A stretch of DNA of 62,000 nucleotides. Origin: Symbiodinium natans. Its lineage: Eukaryota > Sar > Dinophyceae > Suessiales > Symbiodiniaceae. Numbering within the stretch: position 1 is the stretch's first letter; each line of letters begins with the position of its first letter. Where the stretch lies: contig CAJNDS010000979.1 of the NCBI GenBank assembly GCA_905221605.1, forward strand, positions 632,319-694,318. The letters run 5' to 3'. A model generated the notes under the pieces. The model did no database searches. It had not been told where the DNA came from and was given only the letters and a program-made list of their open reading frames with translations. This document shows positions 19,234 through 30,300 of this stretch, piece after piece. The translations under genes were made by a program, and so were the position numbers.

Positions 19234-21120
19234 TCATGGAGGATTCCATCCGCGACATCACGCTCGAGGAGCCATGCTTCGATTTCTGAGGTTTAGGGTT
19301 TAGGGCTTCTGGTTTGGGGTTGGGGCTTAGGGTTTAGGGTGAACGTTTTCTACAACCCCTAGGTAATATGTATATATATATATATATAGTCTACCCAACA
19401 TACCCATTCTCACACAACAGGCCTATATATTGCACGACCGATCCAAAGTAGCTCAACCGAAGGATTGACGATGACGTCTTGCATGGGAATGTTAAGGCAC
19501 TACAGACAAGATTGACAAGATGCCCCCCCCCCCCCCCCCCCCCCCCGCACCGTTTTCATATAGGTACCTGGATCCTCAGGCCCAAAGCCCTAAACCCTAA
19601 ACCCCAAACCCTAAACCCCAAACCCTAAACCCTAAATCCTTGAAGGACTGGAACAGCAAGAAGGAAATCCGGGATGCGCGGGAGAACTTCATCAAAGCGC
19701 TCGTGGAGAAGTTCGGCAGCGCCTTGGGCAAGGTTTAGGGTTGAGGGTTGAGGGTTTAGGGTTTAGGGTTTAGGGTTAGGGTCTTGGGTCTAGGGTCTAG
19801 GGTTTAGGGTTATTGAGGTTTCATGGTCTGGGATTTGTACCTTGGGAGGCTACTTGAGCCCTAAAAGAGTTCGGGTCAGACACATTACTAAGGACCATGT
19901 TCGTCCATTGTCCGAGGTATGTAGGCTAGGAGCCAGGCTTCTTATGGTTGGTTCATTGCTCTGGTCATGTAGAACAGAAATTCAGATGACACTTCACCCC
20001 ATATACCCCGCACCTTAAAGTCAAAAGGGCTGTAAGCCCTTCACTTCACCCTCGACTCTGCATACAGAAGGGAGAAATTCAGAGATTAATGGAGAATCAG
20101 GTTCGTGTAAGGTTTTAAGGTTACTGAGGTTGCCATTATTGGTATTAATATTGTCAAGAAAGCAAACTTGGGGACCCTAAATCCTAAACCCTAAACCCCA
20201 AACCCTAAACCCTAAACCCTAAACCCTAAACCCCTGCGCGGGGCGGGTGGCCAACTCCTTTCTGAAGCGAAGCCTGCTTGACCATGGAAAGGGTGTAAGG
20301 TCTCTGGTTTTTTTAGGGCTGCACGCAAGAACAGGCAAGGAGGATGGGGCTTCTCTAATGTGTAAGCTCCAAATGCCCCAACGCCTAAACCCGGAGCCCT
20401 AAGATGTGTCACCCTAAACCCTAAACCCTAAACCCTGAACCCTACACCCTACACCCTAAACCCTAAACCCTAAACCTTCAACCCTAAACCCTACCAAGAA
20501 CCACTAAGACACCCCCCCCTTTCATGTAGGTTTAGGCCCGAAGCCGCGCGGAGGCATCGCGAAGGCCTGGCGCTTGGCCTTGGATCCCGAGCTAAAGCTG
20601 GTCATCGAGAATGTGGACCAGCTCATGAAAGGACTGGACCCTTATAAGCCTAAACCCTCTTAACCCTTAACCCTAAACCCTAAACCCTAAACCCTAAACC
20701 CTAAACCCTAAACCCTAAACCCTAAACCCTAAACCCTAAACCCTAAACCCTAAACCCTAACTCTAAAGCCTATAAACCCTAAAGGTTGAGGGTTGATAGT
20801 GCTGATAGGGTTGAGGGGAGCTTAGAACTTTGGAAGCCTTTGCGCGCGGGGGGGCGGGGGGTGGGGGTTGGGCGGGGGCGGGTGGGTTGGGGGGTGGTGG
20901 GGGTTGGGGGTGGGGGGGTGTGTGGGTGAGGGGGGGTGGGGGTTTGGGGTGGGGTGGGGGGGTGGGGGGGGGGTGGGAGGTGATAGGTTCGTCGGGGGGG
21001 GGGGGGTGGGGGGGGGGGTGGGGGTGGTGGGGGGGGGGGGGGGGGGGGGGGTGGGGGGTGGGGTGGTGGGTTGGGGGGGGGGTGGGGGGGGGGGGGAGGG
21101 GGGGGGGGGGTGGGGGGTGT

Positions 21121-21170
<50 letters not shown>

Positions 21171-21265
21171 GGGGGGTGGGGGGGGTTGGGGTGGGGGGGG
21201 GTGGTGGGTGGGGGGGGGGTGGGGGTTGTGGGGGGGGGGGGTTGGTTGGGGGGGGGGTGGGGGGT

Positions 21266-21304
<39 letters not shown>

Positions 21305-24300
21305 GGGGCAAGTGGGGGGGGGGGGGGGGTGGGGGTGGGGTGTTTGGGTGGGGGGGGGTTGGGGTTGTTTGGGGGGGGGGGGGGGGTTGGGGGGGGTGGG
21401 GGGGGGGGGGGGGGGGGGCGGGGGGGGGGGGGGCGGGGGGCGTGGTAGCTGGGTGGTGCAGCATTTTGTTGGTTCAAGTTTTTCAGTGACCAACCCAACA
21501 AAGGTGCCCAAATATTATAGTATGGTTACGAGGCTTCCAAGGCTTTACTGGTGTTGGAACTGCCGCGTGGACCCCCCCGGCGGGTGGGGGTCCAGGGCTC
21601 GTTTGGTTAGTCGGGCCTGGGAGCCCCAACCCAAAACATTAGGCTCCCAAAGCCCAACAAACCCCAAACCCTTCACCCTTAACCCCTGAACCCTGAACCC
21701 TGAACCCTAAACCCTAAATCCTAAACCCTAAACCCTAAACCCTAAACCCTAAACCCTAAACCCTAGACTCACGGAGCCTGTGCCAGGCCCTATTTCAAAA
21801 ACCCTAAGCCCCAAACCCTAACCCTAAACCCTAACCCTACACCCTAACCCTAAACCCTAGGCCCTAAACTCTAGCCCTATAAACCCTAACCCTACACCCT
21901 AACCCTAAACCTTAGCTCTAAACCCTAAACCCTAACCCTAGCCCTAAACCCTAAACCCCAAACCGCCAAGCCTAGGCCTCAAACGCCAAGAAGCCTTGAA
22001 CCTTAAGGCCCTAAACCCTAAACCCTAAACCCTAAACCCTAAACCCTAAACCCTAAACCCTAAACCCCAAGCAAGGACTGCGGCGATCTGGGCAGATGCC
22101 GGATGGGGGCGAGCACGCCCTGAGGCTTCCTGACTGAGACCCTGGGGGGCTGAGAGGGTTCAGGGTTTGGGGCTTTAGGGTTTAGGGTTTAGGGTTTAGG
22201 GCTTAGGGCTTAGGGCTTAGGGCTTAGGGCTTAGGGCTTAGGGCTTAGGGCTTAGGGCTTAGGGCTTAGGTTGTTGTAGGCTTAGGGTGCATAAGGCTTT
22301 TGGGGTTGTGGTTTGGTACGGGGCTTTAGTTGTGTTTGAGGTTCGGGCTGCCTCTCTTTGCCAAAAGGTTTAGATTTTGTGGTTTCGCCGGCATGAGATT
22401 TCTTGGAGCCCGACAGTGCTGTTTTCGGGCTGATGTGATTACAACAATGCCAAACCCCAAGGTCCATGCCCAACCCTCAAAAGACTCAAAACCCCGCCCC
22501 AGACCAAGAAGAACCCCAAACCCTCAACTCCAAACCCGAAGCCCCAAACCCTAAGCCCCAAATCCTAAACCCCAGAACGCCCCTCCCCAAACCCTCAACC
22601 CTAAATCCATTATACCCCAAGCCCTAAACCCTAAGCCCTAAGCCCTAAACCCTAAACCCTGTGAGGCTTAAGGCTGAGAGGATCTTCCAGGCTTGCCAGT
22701 CCAAGGAGACGGAGCAGCCACTTGGGCCCCTGAAAAGGCACCGGCCGAATTAGGGTTTAGGGCTTAGGGCGTAGGGCTTAGGGCTTGGGGCTTGGGGCTT
22801 AGGGCTTAGGGTTTAGGGTTTGGTTTAGGGTCGAGAGTTTGAGGGGAGTTCGGGCAACTTCAGGAGTACCTGGGGCGGTTTGGAGATGTGTCGGGTCCTT
22901 TGGGTCCATGGTGGAGAGTTCACCTGTGCGTGGCTATGTGAGAGTAGGCATGCTTAAGTGCTTCCTTGCGACCCCCCCCCCCCCCCAATTACCCTAACTT
23001 GTGAAGCCTGTCTTGGGACTTCCCTCCCCTAAGGAGCCATGTACCTATGCGGTATATGAATGGGTTCTGAAGCTACCATGTAGGATCCGGCCAAGCTTCT
23101 CACCCAGCAAATCGATCGGGGCGGAGCCAGCGCAACACATGCCCCTTGCATTACGCCGCAGGGTCAGCTGTGGAATTTTGAGCGGGGACGCCTCTTCACA
23201 GGCACCGAGAAGCTCCTGTGCCAAAGCTTCCCAAGTCACCGGATGCAGCTCCAACACTTGTCAGAGAAGGAGCTCCATTCCCTGGCCGGAAACGCCATGT
23301 GCGTGCGGTCCATGGCCCCGGCCTGGTGCGCAGCTTTCTCCGCGTTGGACGTGCGCAAGTTCCACCGGGAAGCTTCTACTATGCGGTTTAAGCCTTGTAA
23401 ACACCCTAGACCCTAAACTCCAAGCCCCAAACCCCAAACCCTACACACCACAGACCCTAAACCCTAAACCCTAAACCCTAGATCCCTTAGGGTGGTCTGT
23501 GTAAGTTGGGTTTGTCCCGTGCAAGGCATCCCGTCCCGAAACCTTCAAAGCCTTGATCGAAGGGCTGACTCAGCCCAGGTCTCTGAATTATGGGCCCCCG
23601 CCTGGCCCGAAACCCTAAACCCTAAACCCTAAACCCTAAACCCTAAACCCTAAACCCTAAACCCCAAACCCACCGTGATCCTTTGCACCCTAAGCCGGCT
23701 GAGGATTGCGCTCGAAGATCTGGATCCCCGCACCCCTGCCATGCTCGAGCGGTTCAAGGCAGCAAGGGCTCCAGAGTCGAGGGTTTAGGGTTTAGGGTTT
23801 AGGGTTTAGGGTTTAGGGTTTAGGGTTTAGGGTTTAGGGTTTAGGGTTTAGACTGTTGTGAGGCGGGGGTCTTGGGGTTGGTTTATCGCGTTTCGTGCGA
23901 AGTTTCGAAGGCTTTGGGTTTGTTGGAGCGTGTCACATGTGCCGAGCACACCGCCACGCTGGACGTGCGTTTCCGTGTGCGCCAAGCGCCGTTCCCTGTC
24001 CCCTGCTATGACCTTGGTCGGGCTTAGGGTTTCAACTTTATTCGTTGTGCGAACATCCAGGCGGGCAAAGGTTCCACAGGTCCCGCTTGTATGCACCCTA
24101 AACCCTAAACCCTCAACCCTAAACCCTAAACCCACTGCGGCGTTCCGGCAGTGTCGTTTGTGGGGTGGGGGGTGGGGGGGGTGGGGGTTCGCAGATTTCT
24201 TTAGCGTCTTCCTTGAAAATATCAGGTAGGGTGGATATTGGGTTTGGGGTGGAGGGTTTTGGCTCTTTTGCTTCTAGAGCCAAGATGGGCTTTGGGCGTT

Positions 24301-27300
24301 CAAATGTCGATGTTTACCAAAGTTATTCAAGGCATTTGGGTGCCAGCACTCTGCTCATGAGCAGAATGCACATGCAATGAGATCGTCTCCTGGTCATGTC
24401 GATGAGCCCTCAATCGCTCTACAGACCACATATGCACTAAGCTGGACATGTTTGCGCGCACACGTAAATGAGCTGCAAGGCCTCGGGACCAAAACGCTAA
24501 ATTCCTCCGAGAGAGTAAGCAAGATCCACCTCGACATGCCAAATTCACCATGTCAATTCGAGCCATCAAGATTGAATAGCACATATTCAACCACAAAAGT
24601 CCAGAGGTCCCCCTTAAACCCGAGCTACCCTGAGCATGCAGGACCTTTGTGAGCATCGCTTCGGGGGCCTCCAGGATGCTTTCGAAGCGATTGACGTGGA
24701 GGGGGTGGGGATCATCACGCGAGAGGACACCGGAGTCCAGGGGTTGATTCGTTCGGGGGCATAGGGTTCCAGAGCGCTCTAAGGCGGCCTTAGCTGGGTG
24801 AACCGTTTGGCTCTTTGGGTTTCGACTCAAGGTGGGACGTATGGAGCAGAAGATCTCTGATGGTAAATGTATACATACATATATATATATATATATCATG
24901 TAGGACGAGATCAAGCCACTGATTTAGGCTAAGCCCGCAATCTGCTTGGGGTGTTTAGTCAGGGGGGGAAGAAGGGTTCCCCTGGGCAGTGGCACCTCTT
25001 CGGCGTTCTGGTTACATGGAACATCCCCAAGTCACACTAGCCGCTGGCCGTCTCCTCTACATGCATCCTCAGCCCTGGACCTTCAATCCTTATTGGGTTT
25101 AGGGCTTAGGGTTTAGGGTTTAGAGGGTTTAGGGTTTAGAGGGTATAGGGTTTAGGGTTTAGGGTTCCCAAAGCTTGTCAAGGACTTTCGCCGGCTGTGC
25201 CATGAAATCAAGGCAACAGACGGCGCCTTTCGGCTTCTTGAGTTCTTGGCACCTCGGCCCGAATGTGTTTAGGGTTTAGGGTTTTAGGGTTTAGGGTTTA
25301 GGGTTTAGAGGGTATAGGGTTTAGGATTTAGGGTTTAGGGTTTAGGGTTCAGTAGGGTTTAGGGTTTCGTGTGCTGTGCAGTCCGTACTCTCTAGGGCTC
25401 TGGGATCTTTAAGGTTTACATTTCTCAGCATTGCCAGCGCTTAGATTTGGCGGAGTGCTTGGAGCTTCATGGTACTTGTTTTCCCAATGATAACTGCACT
25501 TATATATGATCCCAATTCTAACCATGTTAGGGCACTTAAGGGGCTTATAAGTGGGTTAGAAGTACAGTTATAGCTGGGTTATAAGTACCATAAACCTCTA
25601 AGTAGGGCTTAGTGCTCTTGCTGAATGTTCTAGGCGCTGGGTTGTTCGAGAGAATCTTTGCGGGTGTTGAGAGCGTTGGGGACTTGGAGTTTGTGGGGTT
25701 TGGATGGGCTTCTTTTTCCCTGCCCCGGACCCCTGGCTCATTCCTCCTCGGAAGCTTTTTGTTTCTCAACGACTTTCTACGAAGTGATGGATCACAGACC
25801 CCGAGCTCTTGGTCCAGGGCTTAGTGGCCAGACGATGGGATTCAGGATGGCGCTTGGGGCCAGAAGGCAAAGGATCCCCCCTGTACGCTCCTTGGATCCT
25901 TGTGGAGGGTGCCAAGGCTCCTAGAAAGCCTCCAGGGCAGAGCTTTTAGGAGGTTGCAAGGGAAGGCGGGAGCGCCCTGTCAGAGGCTGCTTTTGTCCTC
26001 GAGAAGGGTCCCCGCGTTTTGGAAAAAAGGGGGGGTCTCCGGCACTATTCTGCATTGAAAGTTAAGAATACGACCCCCGAAAACTGGGTCGCGAAAAGGT
26101 CGCGAGCGCCCTTGACCAAGCTCGAAAATTGAAAATACGACCCCCCTGCTCCTGCAGGGCCAAGGCTCCTGCAGAGGCTTCCAGACACCTCTGGGCGGGC
26201 TCCCCTAAGCGTTTAGGATACCTCATCTTATGCGATCACCGGTACGCCATGGCGATCGCTGTGATGTCCATGGCGGGAGCATTGTGCTGGGAGCACCCGG
26301 CGCCACAACCAAACCCACAACCCGAAACCAAAAAAAATGCACGGAAACCAGCCGAAAGAGGGAAACGACATGAAACGACCAGGAAAACAGAAAACCCCGC
26401 CCTCAAGCGCCGCTACGGCCGGCAGCAGGCAACTAGCGAGCAACAACGCAAATCTCGCCCCCAAACCGCGTCGCAGAGCGCCCAGGCAAGGCGCAGCAAC
26501 CCCATGCAGAGAAAGGCCCACCTAAAGCGCAAAGAACCTCTGAAAGAAGGCCGCAACGATGCGCCCGCAGGCTATGGCGAGCATGTCGGAATGCAGTTCC
26601 TTGCCGCAGTGCCAGGCGTCTAGGACAATATCTTCTGTCTGAAACGAAGCTTGGCGACTCTAGCTCGGCGACCCTCCTGCAAGCCCGAGTCGCCTGCTTC
26701 GGGCCCTGCGTGGTCTCGCTGAAGGCTCGGCTGCGCCCGCCTACCCCAACAGAGGTGAGAGCGGTTTCGGGTCTAGGAAAGAGTGAACCCTACAGGGTCT
26801 CTTCAAGGTCATATATTAGATCTTAGAGCAGCGACTCTCAGGCTCAGGCATCCTGAGCCCATCTTAGGGCAGCTCTCCGAAACTGTGGGTTTGGGGTTTA
26901 GGGTTACCTTACAAGGAAGGCTATGAGGTCCCAAAAACACATCTTAACTCGGACGACTCCATGGGTTGATGGTGACAGGCCCACGGCTGCACGATTGACA
27001 TGTTTAAGTTTCGCCTTGCTCTGCATTCCGGTTTTTGTTGGGGGGAGGCTCTGCTTCCGGGCCTTCAGACAGAGCAAGGAGTTCCCAAAAAACAAGCAGA
27101 GCAACAACAGTTCAACGGTATAGGGTTTAGAGTTTAGAGTTTATTTAGAGTTTAGGGTTTAGGGTTTGTGAAGCCTGAAGCCTTCGATGCCCAAGACCCT
27201 GAGGCCCTCAAACTATACAAGGAAAACCCAAGCGTTTAAGCCCCCAAATTCTAACCCGCAACCCTGAAGTCTTCCAAGGACCCGAAGAGGACCGGAGAGA

Positions 27301-30300
27301 TCCGCCTGTCACTGATTGACCGTGAAGTGGCCGAGGACGCGATGAAGGCCACGAAACTTGGCCTGCTTTAGGAAGGTTTTTCAATCGTTAGGGTGCAGGG
27401 TTTGGGGTGTAGGGTTTAGGGTCTAGGATGCCCAGTAGTACCCTTCTTCACTTTTTGGAGGGTGTAGGTTCCCTTATAAACCCCTTTAAGCAAAAAAGGG
27501 CACCCTTTTGTTGCTGCACTGTGTGTCTGAGGCCGCGACCTGTCGACAAGTAACAATGAGTAGCCGCTTCAGGCTGCTTGTGAATCCAGACAAAATAAGG
27601 AAACCAATACGGCAAAAAAAGGGCACCCTTTTTGAGCCTAGGTTACTGGGCAGCCTAGGGGTTTAGGGTTGCGTTAAGCCTGGTTTGCTCTCCGGATGAA
27701 TGCGAAGCTTCCAGGAAGTTCTTGTTATGGAGGTTCTGCAATATATCAAGTTGATATCCCGGAAGAACAAAACACAGAGGCTTTAGGTGTTTCGATTTGT
27801 AAAACGAAAGTCTGACAGCTTGACGGGATCCCGTTCCCGGGCTGCGAGACAGCAAGGTGGGGAAAGGAAGGACCACGTGACACGAGCCAAGAGACACAAG
27901 AACAAAGGCAACGGTACGCGCGTCACATGACCAGATGGGAGAAGGGGTCAGCATGAGGTTTCGCGAATACACCGCCTTCGCTGTGGTTCACAACCCTACA
28001 CCCTAAGCACGATATCATGAACCCCCAAGGGGTATGTAGCCAAGGTCCCTAATACTCCCCACTACTCCCGAAGGCTCCCTAAGGCTCCCTAACCTTCCCT
28101 GAGGTTCCCTAGGTTCCTAGCCCCCCTGAAACCCCCAAACCCTAAACCCTAAACCCTAAACCCTAAACCCTAAACCCTAAACCCTAAGCCTTCCCTAGGT
28201 CCCTAAGCCTTCCCTAACCTTTTTAGTTTTTGTGGGGGGGGTTTCCATCAAGAAGAGCCCAGGCAGACTCGGCTCCAGATTCAGCAGCTCAAGTCGGCAT
28301 CCCAGGACCTGCCTCTTTGGAGGATGTCTCAAGAGTTTAGGGTTTAGGGTTTATAAGGTTTAGGGTATAGGGTGGGGTTTGGGGTTTGGGGTTTGGGGTT
28401 TGGGGTTTAGGGATACTGGTATAGTTAGGGTTCGGGCTGAGAGTTTCGGGGTCGTATGGGGGGGCGTCGGCTTTTCTTTTGCCGTAGATCAAACTGTCGG
28501 GTCAAATTCTCCAAAGGTCCTATAAGCCCTAAACCCTAAACCCTAAACCCTAAACCCTAAACCCTAAACCCTAAACCCTAAACCCTAAACCCTAAACCCT
28601 AAACCCTAAACCCTAAACCCTAAGCCATCCCGAAAGAAGTTGCAGGAACCGCCCGAGGGCGTGCCAGGCGGGGCGGAGCTCGCCGCGCAAGTCCCTCGAC
28701 CTGCACTTGGCGGTTCGCATCTCTCCTAAGCCCCAAGACCCTAAAGGGTTTAGGGTTTAGGGGTTAGGGGTTAGGGGGTTTAGAGAATCATCTCCAGTGT
28801 TCGTTTCCTACACTCTGATGCCTTCAGGGTTTCAGGGCTTTTGGTTTTGGGGTTTCTTCAGGCATCCAGCCCCTACATTCACTAAACCCGTCAAAGCCTT
28901 CAACCCTAAACCCCAAACCCCAAACGCTGCACTCTAAACCCTAAACCCTCTCGACAGTCTAAACCCCTTGAAGCCCGAAACCCCACAGGAGCGCGCAAAG
29001 CGCCCGGGGAAGAACGCGCTGCTGGAACTGCGTCGGCGCTTGGTGAGGAGGCTGAGGGGTGGGCTGTTTGAGGCTTTATTCGTTGTGGGGTTCATATGGT
29101 TTCTAGTGTTTGTGGATTTATCGGGTCTTTATTTGGGTCGTTACATGGGCTTTTCGGGTTTATAGAGTTTTTGGTTAAAAAGTGTAAGACGACCTGGAGA
29201 GAAAATTGCAAGAGCACCGGGTGTCTGGGCCAGAGCGCCTAGGTGAGAGCGTCACGGGCACACGGAAACACCCAGAAGGTCGTTTGCGATTTGGGTATCT
29301 CCGAAGATAGGGGTACCTTTTGTACCCCCTAAACAGTTCCCTTAAATGGATACCCCTATTTTCTGAAACCCCGATTGTAACGCGCACGGCGCCCGGACGA
29401 GAGCGCTTAAAGCGTTCCCACGGATTCGCACCACACCCGCGGGGATGGCCAGCCCTAAACCCATGTTCGGCAAGCAAAAGCATGGAACCACATTTTCTAG
29501 GCAGTCGGGCGAAGCTGACATGCGCATTTTGCGGTGTTGCTAGGTTCGAACCGGAGGCAATTTTGGGCAATTTTACGCTTGCCGGGCCCGGCCTCCTGAA
29601 ACTTTTTGTTTGAACAAGAAGGGGTTGGTCGTGCCACATTTTAACTCCCTCCTTGTTGGTGAGCGTCAGGTACAGAAGCATTACCCGCCCCGTGCTCAGT
29701 GGGGCAGGCGGCAAGCTCAAAAGTTCTCGGGGGTTCGCTGCTCCGGTGGATATAGCCTCTTTAACCCCTTGCAAGGTTCGGTTCTCTAAGGAGCCCCATC
29801 CAGCCAAAAAGGAGTCCCTTGTTCGTCATGGCAAACCCGCATTGTGATTGAAAACCCAGCCCCCTGGGAGGATCCGAAAGTAGATCACCTTCAGGGGCTC
29901 CTAAGAATGACCCAAGCATAGCATAGGGTAACTATCTGGGGGCTCTACTTGTTGGATCCGCCCGGGGGTCTGGGAATGAGCATGGCTTTCGGACTAGAGC
30001 TCATCAGTTTGCAGAAGTGCAGGTGGGCATCTCTTGGAATTCCAGGGGTTTAGGGTTTATAGGGTTTATAGGGTTTATAGGGTTTATAGGGTTTATAGGG
30101 TTTATTGGGTTTATAGGGCTTATAGGGTTTATACGGATTTTCGGGCTTATAGGGTTTGTAGGTTTATAGGGTTTATAGGGATTTTAGGGTTTTTAGGGTT
30201 TACAGGGTTTACGGGGTTTAGGGTGAGGGGTTTAGGGTTAAGGGGTTTAGAGCTGGATGCTGATTGGCTCCCCGTTCAGCTTAAATCTAAACCCGCAGGG

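Noticed and set aside
20763-21689. Long Pro-rich and Gly-rich ORFs on both strands
   Set aside because: They are translations of a nearly pure G/T tract, open in all frames; no codon structure, no flanking splice sites.
23001-23474. 157-codon ORF as the gene at this place
   Set aside because: The convincing methyltransferase frame is a different one (phase of 23084); this ORF is an overlapping shadow ending in telomere repeat.
24327-24914. 195-codon antisense ORF
   Set aside because: It overlaps the well-supported + strand exon 24642-24725 and includes a TA microsatellite; no recognisable protein.
24904-24927. Mini-exon DEIKPLI with stop as the end of the EF-hand-like gene
   Set aside because: The exon at 25183 follows 24725 in the same phase and continues the family alignment much better.
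29550-29570. tRNA gene suggested by GGTTCGAACC; similar GTTCGAATCC at 38264 and GGTTCGAAT at 48306
   Set aside because: Only the T-loop-like box is present; no D-arm, anticodon stem or acceptor stem can be built around any of them.
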